Below are positions 15,001 through 26,041 of a stretch of DNA of 64,000 bases, in pieces. The position numbers and the translations under genes were made by a program. The notes under the pieces are model-generated. The model had not been told where the DNA came from. It did not search any database and worked only from the letters and a program-made list of their open reading frames with translations. This DNA comes from Pelodera strongyloides (lineage: Eukaryota > Nematoda > Chromadorea > Rhabditida > Rhabditidae): the NCBI GenBank assembly GCA_036852015.1, contig JAANDG010000105.1, positions 186,001-250,000 on the forward strand, given 5' to 3'. Every line of letters begins with the position of its first letter. Within the stretch, counting starts at the first letter, position 1.

Positions 15001-16031
15001 ACGTAGATTCTCATAAAATGACAGGTAAGCAATTATGGGTGTTGAGTACCATTTGCTAATAAATCATGTGCAATATAAGCTACGCCGGTGGCAACATCTT
15101 AAAGTAATAGCTTATCTTTGTCAATATCAAGATGTCAGAATATTTGCTGGAATGTGTAAGGTTTAAACTGAACTTAGTGAAAGTAGAGGAAATAAGGTAC
15201 AACGTCCTATTTGATATCAGGAAAAAAACCAATGTAAAAGCATTTTTTATTGTAGGTTCTTTACTTCAACAGATTTTCGCCTTAATGTGATACATAACAA
15301 CTCAATTTCCTAATTAATATAAGACAAATGAATACAATTAAGGGAAAATCAAAGTCTGAATGGGTATTGCACCGATACCGGGGGTTTATGGCGGAGAGCG
15401 ACGACTGGAGTGCCGGACCGGCTTCAAATGACCTTTTTATTACCAATAAGACGACAATGTGCACCATTCCTTACACCATAATGCACCAATATAATGACTG
15501 AAGAATTAAGGGGTAAGGTAGTGTTGGTAGCTTTAAACCTATGCTCATTGGTCTTGATTTGAAAGAGATTGTAAAAGAGTTAATTTTCAAGTATTAGTCA
15601 ATAGTAAGAGAAAGTTGCACATATACCGAATGACAAAACTCACACTTTTTGACGAGGTACGACCTGAAGTCTGATTCGGCCTTTAGGTAGTGGGCAACCC
15701 GAGACGACTGACTTTCTACACTCATGTGCCTTTTCCTCGAAGGAGATGAACGGCTCACGCTTCTGGTTTGTTCAGTTGAGACTGTTCGTTTAGTGAATAG
15801 CTGATAGCGATTGGTATCGGCAGAACAATATTCAGCATAATCACGTTCCCGGGGTTTGCTTGCATTGTGAGGTACATAAGGTACCTTGAACTCGTCAGGG
15901 TCTGCGTAGTCATCACTACTGGGGGGACGAGGTGGAGGCATCTGTGGCCCCAATCGCGAGTTCATGTTTTGCAGCCCCGAAGCTCCCATTCTTGGAAACT
16001 TCCGCGGGAAGGTTGAATATCGAGTATCCAT
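1..16031 (-). CDS. C2-domain protein, RGS3/RGS-7-like (5' part, continues off the left edge)
   Basis: Model of 23 exons in consistent phase: 15644-16031 (start ATG at 16031), 12363-12441, 12002-12091, 11438-11615, 11150-11308, 10918-11073, 10643-10759, 10411-10548, 10212-10281, 9959-10071, 9548-9687, 9153-9221, 8773-8839, 8572-8622, 8290-8358, 8065-8151, 6786-6824, 4696-4784, 4345-4460, 1668-2120, 885-1012, 313-363, 1-64. About 970 residues are visible. The first 450 are charged and Ser/Arg/Pro-rich. Residues about 455-630 form a C2 fold: opening strand YGILYLTITMCG, then RPEFHESFKFNV, LSVRVYAISADN, NRLLGCMLFSIS and GGFFLLDPKEGEKKNF. The RPEFHE..F / LLGCM / GGFFLL order matches the C2 of vertebrate RGS3 and, as I recall, worm RGS-7, regulators of G-protein signalling. 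A His/Arg-rich insertion splits the C2. After the C2 the chain is Ser/Thr-rich and disordered-looking. No RGS domain is in the window; it would lie to the left. Alternative: another C2 scaffold such as SYD-1, though no PDZ is visible. Exon structure is secure, family moderate. Confidence 0.72.
2121..4344. other. 2.2-kb intron of the C2 gene
   Basis: Between exons 4345-4460 and 1668-2120. I see no repeat, RNA gene or convincing extra exon. An open frame at 2377-2694 on the minus strand has hydrophobic stretches but no ATG and no splice context. The acceptor at 2121 reads AAAAATAAG, weak for a nematode, but phase (G + GC) supports it. Confidence 0.5.
5431..5871. mobile_element. palindromic MITE with TTAA ends (MITE-1)
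   Basis: A 441-bp near-palindrome inside a C2-gene intron. The left end TTAAAGGATCGCAGTCAC is the exact reverse complement of the right end. The arms continue as imperfect inverted repeats for over 150 bp, for example GAATTCCAACTCAGGG versus CCCTGAGTTGGAATTC. The centre carries two copies of a sequence around GATATGCCTGCAGACC. No coding capacity. TTAA at both ends suggests a piggyBac-type target site. Confidence 0.8.
8290..10281 (-). other. C2 domain exons of the RGS3-like gene
   Basis: Seven exons (10212-10281, 9959-10071, 9548-9687, 9153-9221, 8773-8839, 8572-8622, 8290-8358) encode the C2 domain. The join between 10212 (exon ends in one G) and 10071 (exon starts with GT) creates the Gly of YGILYLTI, which fixes the frame. 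Exon 9548-9687 holds a basic insertion with the run RDHHRESRKRHSTKRHH between predicted strands. Such basic loops in C2 domains can bind acidic phospholipids; that is inference here. Confidence 0.65.
12442..15643. other. 3.2-kb first intron of the C2 gene
   Basis: Longest intron of the gene. I found no exon consistent in phase, no repeat array and no RNA gene. A minus-strand frame at 14536-14757 looks like a signal peptide but has no ATG. Large first introns in nematodes often hold enhancers; nothing specific is visible. Confidence 0.4.
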
Positions 16032-16049
16032 TACAAGAAATACAGTGCT
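16029..16049 (-). promoter_or_regulatory. candidate trans-splice acceptor and start codon of the C2 gene
   Basis: Eighteen bases upstream of the ATG at 16031 the minus strand reads TTTCCATTAG, a usable 3' splice site with no matching upstream exon that I can find. In nematodes such a site just before the first ATG usually receives a spliced leader. The open frame continues upstream without a stop for some codons, so an extra 5' exon remains possible. Confidence 0.35.
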
Positions 16050-19000
16050 AATGGAAACAGGTTGACTAGAATGCAAAGAAGGCACGGGGATGAAGACTAG
16101 ATATCAGAGAGCTACAGGTTGAATATGTTCCCGCTCTCTTAGCCTTTCAATAGTGATGGTACAGAATTAGCTAACTGAAGAAGCTTAATTATAAGAGTCA
16201 GGCAGGTGGTGTTGGTGTAGGTTTAGCACCTTTGGTATGAAGCGGCTGGTATCAACACAAGTCGATAGGTCGCCCGAAAAGGGAAAGGGGGCGGTGCTCT
16301 ACCCATGAAAGGGGTGGTGTTTCGGAAGGTTGGCTACCTGACACTCATATGTCACAAAGTACTGTAATAGATATTACAACAATATAGGAAGGAAAGCCTA
16401 ATGCAATAGCTAAATTCAGTCACTTTTCTTATGGTTACTTCGACTTTTGCAAGTATCCAGTATAATAAAATTCAATTGGATACAATCTGACGTTGATGAT
16501 CTTCTTGATCTATTTCAGAGCAAATTATAAAAAGTACCGTTGCTTCAAAAAGTTTGCCAGCCAACGAAAAGCTTGTCCCTGGAGAAGTGAATTGTATACG
16601 CAAGAAGACTAGAAATAAAAAGAAAGAAATGAAACTGGTGGCACGCTAAAAGAACAGACTGGCAATTAACAGCAGCTGGCACTAGTTTCCATAATTTCGC
16701 ACTGTTTGCTTAAGATTTCATCTAGAACATGGCAGATGGCTAGTAAAATGAAATGCAACAGTTGAATGTTGCAAATCTGGCAGGAAAGCATGCAATTAGG
16801 TTATATTGCACATAAAGAATACCACGACGTGGGTATCTCAGACAAAATAACCGAGTGTTCCGATGCTTTTAAACGCCGAGTTAAAAAAAAACGGGCTCAT
16901 ATGCGGACATTACATCAATTTCAGTAGTACACTGACAAAAAACTATTGGATACCATATGTGAGTTGTCCTTTGAGTCGCCGATCCGCTGCTCGTCTAATA
17001 TTAATCTGTTCTCGGATGGTGAGTTGGTAATCTGCTTTGCACAAGGTTTTAAGCTATATTTAGGGAGCGATCCCTTAATTGCATAATGCATGAATATGTG
17101 CTAAATAAAGCTAACTGAGCACATGGCACAAAGACAACTTACAATCCAAAAACGAAGTCAGTGTATGTATAAACAGCGAATCGGTACTATCAAAACATAA
17201 AAGGTTGCATTTAAGCGGCCTCTGAATGCTTGAAAAACTCGTCAAAGTAGAGATAACACGCCTTCTTATCGGTCAAATCAAAATAAGCGAGAAATGACCT
17301 GTTTGCTTTTCAATTATGTTCTCGTAATGGCCAGTTGTATTTATGATTTGTACAAAAAATCTTGTTATACATATAAAGCAAACATCAGCATAGCCAATAA
17401 TTAGTAGTGTTACGGCATCTAACCTACAAACCTACATCCTACAGTAACCAACAAGCGCAGGAAATCGTTTCAGCTATTTGCTTAAATTTATTCAGAATTT
17501 TCAAATTTAAATTCTGAACTTACTTACTCAAATTTTCAAAAAAAAAATCCATGGGAAGCTATTGTGTTGAAAAAGAGTGATTACATATGGAAAAATGAGT
17601 ATGCTTTAATGGCAAATCGTGGGAAGGTGGGACTGTTATTCAAATACTCTCAAAGTGCAAAACCTTATGATATAAGGCGGAAGATGGAATATGATCGCTG
17701 TATCAAGGTCTACTGTTATGCCGGCCCATCAACCGTGGGAAGCCTCAAATATTTCTACCACAGTCAATGTGAGAACAGTCTTCCTTTTTTTCAAAGGCCC
17801 ATCTACTTTGACTGTCCGTTTAAATATAGTTTCATTTGAAAACCAAAACTTGTCTTAAAATCATTACTTGACTAGACATGTTTTTGGATACACATATTCT
17901 CTTAAACCATTGTTTTCATACTATGTGAAGCCTCAAGATTCCTTAAATGCATATTTTTGCAACATATATGTGAACTAAACGTTACGGCACTTCGTTACGT
18001 AACTGTGACATCTGCTGCCCTCAGCAAGTTAACAATTTGATATCCAAATACGGTATTGGTGTTATGCAATAGCGATGGTAATGAGCAATCAGATGGTAAA
18101 TCCACCCAGTGTGAGCAGCATGCTACCAGCTCGATAGATCCGGTTACTCGGTATTATATATGTACGTTATTTTTGCGATCTCTTACCACCAGGTCGAATT
18201 GCTAGAAGTTCATCCAGATAGATTCCGTGTCCCATTCCTGTTATGTATGTAACTTAAAACTCCAAATAGGTTGATAATGAGTACCTCCTGCTCGTTAGTT
18301 ACTATTTTTTCTGATTCATTCTAACAACTAAAATTGTGCTAATTGGAATTTGATCAATACCAGTCTCATATGTGACAATTCCCTCAATTAATTCACTTGC
18401 GCCCTTATCGAGGAAGAGATCTCCAACAAAAAACATCCTTGATCTTGGCAATGAATTTCCAAACATTTACATGTTTAGAAAAGTAAACAATGTATATAAG
18501 CCGGATTCTTCTGCGTGAAAAATCTTCTTAATTACGGTTCATTATATACATCTTGGTAAGAAGAAGCTTGTGTTCAAACCCCCGCAAGAGAATAGATATT
18601 CTATCCATTGCCGACATGTAATCATAGGCCCTGCTGCAAAATAACAGACCGTGGTTTTTTTGTTTAATTTACTCTCGTATTTTATGCATGTGTTGCCTAG
18701 TCGGTTCTTTTGAGGTGCTCCCTCAGTCAAACAAAAAAGCGCTTATAAATTGAGATGGTATGCAAATGAAAGGCAACAGAAAGGCGAGACTCAAATGCGC
18801 ATAAAAAGTTGGTGTAAAAAAAGTGACGTCTGACGGAGTATCAAACGCCTGTTCGCACATTGGGTTTCGAACAGAGCGAGCGTCAGTGGACTAATTTTGG
18901 GTTTCCCGCCGTTCCGCGCATTCAAATCGCGACCACCGGATGATGGTTAGATGCTAGAGGAAATAGCATTGCACAGGAGAGAGCCATGGGTGGAAAGCAA

Positions 19001-19698
19001 GGAGAGTGCAGATAATATTAGGAGACGGTAACGCTGCGTTTGAATGCGCTTTTGGAACTAGAGGCAGCTGCCAGCAGCTATTGGGAGAACAGGACCTCTT
19101 GTTCAAATAAATTAAGCCCAGTCTTTTGGTTACAAGCGCCTGACCCCATCTGTATGTGGTGAAGTAGTTATTAAACTAACACCAAGGTGTCAAATTAACA
19201 AGTAACATGACTTTTAGTACTGCTTACTGACATTAAAGTTCCCCTGCTAATACATATGTTAGGCGATGAGTCCAAAATAAAAGTTAGAAAATATTTGCTC
19301 ATCAACCATTATCCATTCTGACATAATTGCACAGCTTGCATCGAAATAAACAGTTTTGATCTTGATTTTCTTTATTCAACTCTCGAGTTATGTCATTAAA
19401 CGATCGGCTGACGAAACCGGTATTGGATAGTGATTTGTGAAGTGACATGGCATGCGATACGATCTGTCCAATCACCACTATTTGCCTCGCTTAAATACCT
19501 CTCATTTTAGGATACCTAACATGTGAATAGCCTTGACTTGACTGTCGACCTAGGAGAAGATGCTCTCTCAACGTTCGCTCAAAGTTTTGCAAATACTTCG
19601 AGAATTGGGACAAAGATAATTTATTGGATATTAAGTAGAAAACAGTTTGATTCATAATTGTCAGTGTAAATATTTCCCTTTCGAAGACAACTAGAAAT
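16050..19698. other. intergenic or 5' flanking region, no convincing gene
   Basis: About 3.6 kb between the C2 gene and a small inverted-repeat element. Two isolated open stretches follow good splice acceptors: plus strand from 16513, about 30 codons to a stop; minus strand 18187-18237, a 51-bp putative exon with acceptor TAACAG and donor GTAAGA. Neither connects to a start or to another exon in phase, so neither is called as a gene. Confidence 0.4.
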
Positions 19699-19830
19699 GG
19701 TAGAATTGTAGGCGACTACCCCAGAAAAAATAAATACTACCCCATGCAAAATACTACCCCAATTATTTTCGAATTAAGGAAAATAGCACTCCAGAAGCCA
19801 TCTACAACGGTGGGGTAGTCACGCCATTAC
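19699..19830. mobile_element. small ACTACCCC inverted-repeat element
   Basis: Begins GGTAGAATTGTAGGCGACTACCCC and ends GGGGTAGTCACGCCATTAC, imperfect inverted termini, with further TACTACCCC repeats inside. The terminus GGTAGAATTG...ACTACCCC matches the ends of the larger element at 59753-60525, so this is probably a deleted relative. I could not find a clear target-site duplication. Confidence 0.5.
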
Positions 19831-19967
19831 ATAAAAATACAAATAAACTGGATGTTTAGTAGTACAGAGTAGTCCACTATTTGGATTCCTGATTCGTAAG
19901 TTTTTTTGCTATTTAAACGGAGTACTGGATATATGTATTTGTAGCGCTAACGTCGCTTACTTTTCAG

Positions 19968-20101
19968 ATGAAGTGCCAAAGAGAGATTACAAACAAAGCA
20001 AGCGAAAACGACGATTGGAATATATGACTTCACAGCTAGAGGCATATAAGCGAGCACCCTACGGATTGCATTACCATATGCGCGCAACTGACGGCAGCTA
20101 A
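19968..20101 (+). other. isolated candidate terminal exon, unassigned
   Basis: After a strong acceptor (CTTACTTTTCAG) a frame of about 44 codons runs to TAA at 20099-20101, with basic and aromatic residues including KRKRRLEYMTSQLEAY. No upstream plus-strand exon with matching phase was found, so it could be chance or the last exon of a gene whose other exons I missed. Confidence 0.2.
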
Positions 20102-20662
20102 TGTAAACTGTGTATACAACTCATATACACAAAGCAGAACCATGTGATCGGCCATGAATATGGCCAATGAATTTCATGATTGAGTAAGCAATTAATATGG
20201 CTTCTTCTTAAGAGATTTTTTTCAGAATTGTATCTACTGGATGCAAGCAATAAATATTTTTTCCTTTTTTTTCGCCGTGAAACATACATGAATGAGTAAA
20301 GGTACTCAAAAGAAGAGCCGACAGTGATATTGCATCTCCGCTGACTCTTCAGACACTATGATTCAGAAGGAAAAGGTCTTGTCTACTAATGACTGAACTG
20401 ATGATAACGCTTGGTTTTTTTCTTATGTTTCTGTGCAATGAAAGTAGTTTTCTTAATAAAACACTATTTCACTAAAGTTCGAGCCCTGCAGCAAATAAAA
20501 CATACTTCTACTAGCACAAGGAGTTGATTTCCGTGGGGAAAAACAATTTAGTTTATTTTTGTTATCACAAACGACAACAGTTAAACATTTATTATGCTCT
20601 GTGTCTTTCTCAAACACAATAGAAGGCCCATAAGAGTTTCAGGATGCCGGGATAAGACGACC

Positions 20663-20668
20663 TTTATT
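20663..20668 (-). terminator. poly(A) signal of the Asn/Gly-rich gene
   Basis: AATAAA on the minus strand (TTTATT on plus) lies 18 bases after the stop codon at 20686-20688, a normal spacing for a short nematode 3' UTR. Confidence 0.55.
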
Positions 20669-20685
20669 GATTGGATCTCTTTTGC

Positions 20686-23600
20686 TTAGAGAAGAATATC
20701 ATAGAGAACACCGAGGTGGTAGGTCTTGTGTCTTGGTGGGGATCGCTTTCTTCTTCTCAGAATTGCAAAGTTAGACGCAGAAGATGAGGATGAACCTGAG
20801 GCTTGGGAAGTGGCCTTCTGGTAGTTGGTGAGAGACTGCTGGCCTGAAATACGAGGTACAAAATTATCACCATTATTGTAATTATCACACTGGTACGTAC
20901 GGTTCATTGAAGCCGGTTCAGGCGGGATATGGGCGATCGTCACACTGTCCTTACTTTCTGGTCAACTGGGATTTGTTTGTGAATACTTTTACCTTGATAG
21001 TCGGTAACGACGGAAATTGAGTGCACACTGGTCTTGTCTCCAGAAGCGGCTACAGAACCGTGCACTGATGAATCTGTAAAACCGCATAATTTAATAGATT
21101 CATGCATTGAAACTCAATCCATCTGATGGACTGCGACACTTTCAGTATCTTTGTGGAATAAAAATGAACCTATTAATATATACAGTGAACAACATATTAA
21201 TATAGCGACATTATGAATCAATATGTGGTAAACGACTACTGTCAATTGCACACAGCTGGGAATGGAATGTCTAATTAATCAATATAAGGAATTACTAAAG
21301 TAAAGAGTGTAAAATAAAAGTGTTTATGGGGAACAAGTACAAGGAACAAGTTAAGTATTTATATGTTGGTTGCTAAATATTGTGAAACTAACTTCTCGTC
21401 ACATTTCCTTCATTTAGTGTCAGGCCTGCAGAAGTATCAGCTGAACTTGGTCCGTTGCCCTCTCCATATCCTTCCATAAATGAATTTCCGTTCACTCCAT
21501 CAGCTCCGACGTTGAGGAAACCATTTCCAGTCATATTACTCGATTCACCTTGCACAGAACCCCCACCACTTGCACTTCCTGCTGTAATGTGTACATATTA
21601 CAAAAAAAAACAACTTTTTATTTTTCTCAAAACTTATAAAAAATCGACAACACCAAAGAAATATGATGTGCTTTACAGTTCTGCTTTCCCTAAATTTTTA
21701 TTTTGACATTCTAAGTGGTTTGCTGAAATTGAATGAGTTTTGTGGATCAATGCAAAGTGCCAAAATAATGCAAGTATCAATTATGGGGAATTCATAAGTG
21801 CGATCTATAAAGAGGAATGAGGGAAACTGATGGCTCACAATTGTCAACTCCATTGCTGTTCGTCAAGTCGGCTTGGTTGTAAATGTTCAGAGAGGAGTCA
21901 TTTCCACCGTCCGCTTTCGATTCTCCATCCGCATTTGAGATCACCTACAAGTTGATCTTTATAATAAAGTGACCTTCACAGGCACACCATGAAAAGTAAG
22001 AATTAAATAATACCCTGGTATCTCCATCTTCATTGTAAGATGTGTCGACATGAATGGCACCAGTTGAGTTTTGAGTTCCATTTCCTTGTATTGAACCGTG
22101 ACCGATCGCCACTAAAATGTACTTGTTTATGGTAGAAGTTAATTGAGCCCTGAAAATAGACAGCTATTTTTTTAATCAAAACTACGACCATAATCTTCCG
22201 GGTGGTACACAGCAAGAACGTCTGTAAGAAAAAGGGTGATTTTGTCAAAAGAACTTTAAATTTTTCATTTCCGGTAACTCTTGAAGTAACCTAGATTTCG
22301 CATTGTTGTCGCGTGTCTCTCGGTTCATTAATTGTGAGCAATTTGCTGACGTTTCATTTAGCCGTCGCTCGTTTTTGAATCAACCCTTGTCGTCATTACC
22401 ATTGAGTAACATGGGCTAATGTTTTGTATAGACTTGAACACAGATGTCAATTGGAACAGTTTGAAAGAATAAAAAATTAAATATACTTGCTAAATGAAAA
22501 GGAGGATTAACTTTATTTCCGCCTACAGGTGTTAATATCTTTTGTATGTTAGGTGAGATTAATATTTACACCAATATTTGCTAAGATGTGTAAGACAGTT
22601 CCTGTAATAAGATTGAACAAATCTGACAGGTGCCTCCATTTGCATCATTGACCTGGATTCCATTTTGTCCCGTCATGTTCTTATTCGCGCCATCCGCTGT
22701 GGCATTGAGGAGGATTTCACCGTTTGCTCCGTGCTGAAATAGTGTCGTCGAGCTCTTAGGTGAAACAGATTTTCTTCCTTGTACGCGGGCTGGGTTAAAT
22801 GAAATATGAGGTTCTAAGCAACTACTTTTTCATTATTACGGTCTCAAACATTCTAAGGACTGTCCATTACGGCGTTGTCTTGAAGGTTCTTCGTATATAA
22901 ATTCACTCCTGCAAATGTCAAATTTGCAATTTATCATTGTGTTACATACCCCATCTTTCAGGTCCGTCTCTGATTTTATGTCAATGTTCGTGTTTCCATC
23001 ACTCTGCACGTTTGAGTCACCAAAGGCATTGATCGCTAGAAAACAGATTCTTTGGTGAAAATAGTTAGTCTTTCCTATGCAATTTCATTTTGTTCTCGCC
23101 TTACTAGCATGATATCATGATAAGACTCAATAAAAAACATCAATAATCAATTTTCATACAAAACAGTTGACACTTCATTAAATGATGGATCAACATATTC
23201 ACAAGTCTACGACTTTATTGCAAAGTCCATAGGCACAGTGTTTCAGGCGTTACATTTTTAAGTCTTCATGCAATTATCCGATCCGAAATACTTCGTTAAG
23301 AAAACACTGACTCTTGTTCACTCCCGTCACATTGCTCTGCACATTGGATGCTCCTACTAAATGACTGTTTCCTGTGCCATTCACATTTCCATACATATTT
23401 CCCACAAGATCATGTTTGTTGTTGTCAATTTGAGCATTTCCGTTCACCTAAGATAGATGTGTAGAACTCGAAAATTTGAAAGTAAACTCCGTTGCATTAT
23501 CACCTGTTTTCGCTCTCCATTAACTAAATGTTAATTTTGAAGTCTTTTTCTTAGTTTATTCGCAAAAAAAAACGGTGAAACGAACCTGGGCGTTAACATT

Positions 23601-26027
23601 TCCATTACTGTCACTCCATCCCGACATTAAGCCATTAACATTTATTCCTAAAACACAACTGATTTTGAAAGTAAAGCAAATGCGCAACAGAAACTACCAA
23701 AATATGTTGATAACCCATTTACTTGACCGCTTTTCCATATTAAAGTGTTGTGCCATCGATTCCCTAGTTTTCAGTCAGATGAACAGTAGACAACAAATGC
23801 GGCGCCATATATGTGTGGGAACCAACCATTTTGATCGTTTCCAGCCGCGAGGTCAACGTTTGCTTGAGCATTTCCGAGTCCCTCAGCCACAGCACTTCCG
23901 ACCAATTGAGCGAGGACCGAGTCCCATGTTAAATCCTTAAAGGGATGGGCTCACTACAAAATCACCTTGTTTTTATGCGTTCGTTTGATTATACAAAGGT
24001 AAAATTAAACAAAGAGCATAAAAAAAGTTTCTCGAATTACTCCCTAGGGAAGATATTAGGTAAAAAGGGTGAGTATTGATCGACCTCCCGATAACATGAG
24101 TAAACAAGATAAACTAGGGAAGCTAAGAGATATGGCTGAAACACACTGTTTTTCATTGTTTTAAGTAAAATAAACGATGAAAACTACAGTTTATTTTGCT
24201 CAAAACAGTGTGTTTCAGCCATATCTCTTAGCTTCCCGTTTATCTTGTTTACTCACGTTATCGGAAGAAAAATCAATACTCACCCTTTTTACCTAATATC
24301 TTCCCTAGGGAGTAATTCAAGAAACATTTTTTATGATCTTTGTTTAATTTTACCTTTGTACAATCAAACTAAAGAATAAAAACAAGGTGATTTTGTAGTG
24401 AGCCCATCCCTTTAAAGCGGTATAGCAGGTTGTTGTGAAACGTAGTTTAAATAACTGTATTCCCACGTATCATGTGTAAATGACTGTGTGCATAGGTCAC
24501 AATTTGCAAACAATGCCTGGAATGCAGTAAACGCTTGAATAATAACGAATACTTTTGACATACCAGGAAGAAATTTTCCAGAGCTCAGACAGAAAAATGT
24601 TTTTTTTTCTCTCACCTGGCTCGCAATTACTTCTGAAGAAGAACCCAAGGATCCCTGAGCTCCGGATGTGGCTGTCAACTTGTCGCTGCCTATATAATCA
24701 GTATATATTAAGGTTTTGGCGATCTCTCTTCGTTTGTTCACGCGACACTTTTCAACCTTGCGCTTAAATACATAATGAGATAAAAAAACGTACTGTAAGG
24801 ACTGTTGACCCCGTTTTGATTGATCACTGCACTGCCGTCTGCCACTGCTGCCGTGTCACCGACACCTTCACCTTTGCCCTGCATCGGTTATTGAATTATT
24901 GATTGATTTTCAAAAGGGATTGAGCAGGAAACTCATCAATACACATTTGAATATCAGGGCCAGCCAACGCAAACTCCACATTACCTGTTGATAGTTTGAA
25001 ATTGACACATTATCACCGTAGATATTAGAGAAAATGTCTGACGTCGATTGAGCATTCGTTCCTGTTGACCCCACATTACCAGTGGCAGAGATGTCTATAA
25101 TAGAAGATGGAATAAAAACCAAAAAATGACATATGATAGCATTCGGACAACGCAAAGTGTACAAAGTAAAACAACCTGAAAAGGATGCGAACACTATGGA
25201 TGCGAACCCCATTCAATGGAAACAACGAAGCATAATATTTCACGTACTTGTGTTTCCAACTTGTCCATCGGCACTGTTCTTAATACTGGCTTCTCCGTGT
25301 CCAGTAGCATTACCTCCAGATGACACGTTCATTCCAACGATATTGTCTAAAGGGGCAAACTGATTAATGGATAATCCTGCGGACCTCGATCCCTCACCAA
25401 CGGTTAAGCACGCAGTAATTACCTGAGTAATGCTCACAAACCTGTATAATTTTTATCAATACTCAATTTTGCCATATATCACGTAATCTTATATTTCGAC
25501 ATTCAAACAAATACATTGTTCCTCAAATTATTCTCAGACATATCTTGCCAACAGTCGATACCACGAAAATGAGTTGCACAAAAGACACGGAATGAATAAT
25601 AAATTGAATAACCGATTAGAAAGACGAGTACAATAGAATAACTTGAAATGTATCTCTTTTCAAAAACGGAATCAAAGGGATGTTTTAGGTTTGTTTACTT
25701 ACAACAGCTTTTAACAAAGATGCAAAGAAGGAGCACAATATTTAAATAAAAGGAAATCGCATACACTAGTCTTCTATGTGCTTTTAGCATTGTGAGCGAA
25801 ATACACAACCCTTCATCCAAATTTCTTTCTTACATTCAAAACTGACCGGTGGTTTTGAAATGATTGGCCATTGCTTCGGTCTCCACCTGGTCGGCCACTC
25901 CTTCTGTGTTTGCATTTGACGAGACGACAGTTTGTCTTTTGAATAACCTTCTATCAATAAGTGAAGAGTGAACCAAGCATGATAGAATGGCCACTGTTAT
26001 TAACAGCACCCGATTTTGGTCGCCCAT
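20686..26027 (-). CDS. secreted Asn/Gly/Ser-rich repeat protein, complete
   Basis: Sixteen exons: 25847-26027, 25248-25346, 24985-25094, 24794-24878, 24616-24689, 23827-23935, 23586-23647, 23312-23447, 22950-23035, 22628-22733, 22014-22111, 21839-21944, 21393-21581, 20993-21073, 20901-20957, 20686-20843; about 578 residues, stop TAA at 20686-20688. Starts MGDQNRVLLITVAILSCLVHS, a signal peptide, followed by a dibasic stretch (RRLFKR). The body is low-complexity Asn, Gly, Ser, Thr and Ala with variations on NG-x-A-x-x-x-x-G-x-x-x-x-TG-x-G, many NxS/T sites and almost no cysteine. Near the end is RRRKR, then a short tail LGVLYDILL. From 24878 to 21581 intron phases alternate 0,1,0,1, giving repeated two-exon units. 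I do not recognise a named family; an extracellular matrix, mucin-like or secreted polymer protein is inference. Weak points: the 35-nt intron 20958-20992 and the acceptor beside MITE-2. Confidence 0.75.
23937..24415. mobile_element. palindromic MITE with TTAA ends (MITE-2)
   Basis: A 479-bp element with long inverted arms: TTAAAGGGATGGGCTCAC at the left and its reverse complement at the right, with arms matching over most of their length (for example CACAAAATCACCTTG-type arms meeting near 24150-24190). It fills an intron of the Asn/Gly-rich gene; its left end is one base from exon 23827-23935. Same family as the elements at 5431 and 35417 by its termini. Confidence 0.85.
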
Positions 26028-26041
26028 CCCGATCGACTGCA
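26028..26041 (-). promoter_or_regulatory. candidate trans-splice acceptor before the Asn/Gly-rich gene
   Basis: Minus strand reads AAAATTGCAG about ten bases before the ATG at 26027, the usual position of a spliced-leader acceptor in nematode genes. It could equally end a 5'-UTR intron. Confidence 0.4.

Noticed and set aside
17564..17839. 91-codon plus-strand frame
   Set aside because: Begins at a non-ATG codon, has no recognisable motif and no splice context.
23575..23940. 121-codon plus-strand frame
   Set aside because: Antisense shadow of exons 23586-23647 and 23827-23935 of the Asn/Gly-rich gene, which have correct splice sites and matching phases.
25420..25441. Possible 19-bp micro-exon of the Asn/Gly-rich gene (VCEHYS)
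   Set aside because: It has acceptor and donor but needs phase 0 upstream, while exon 25847-26027 ends in phase 1 and joins exon 25248-25346 directly.
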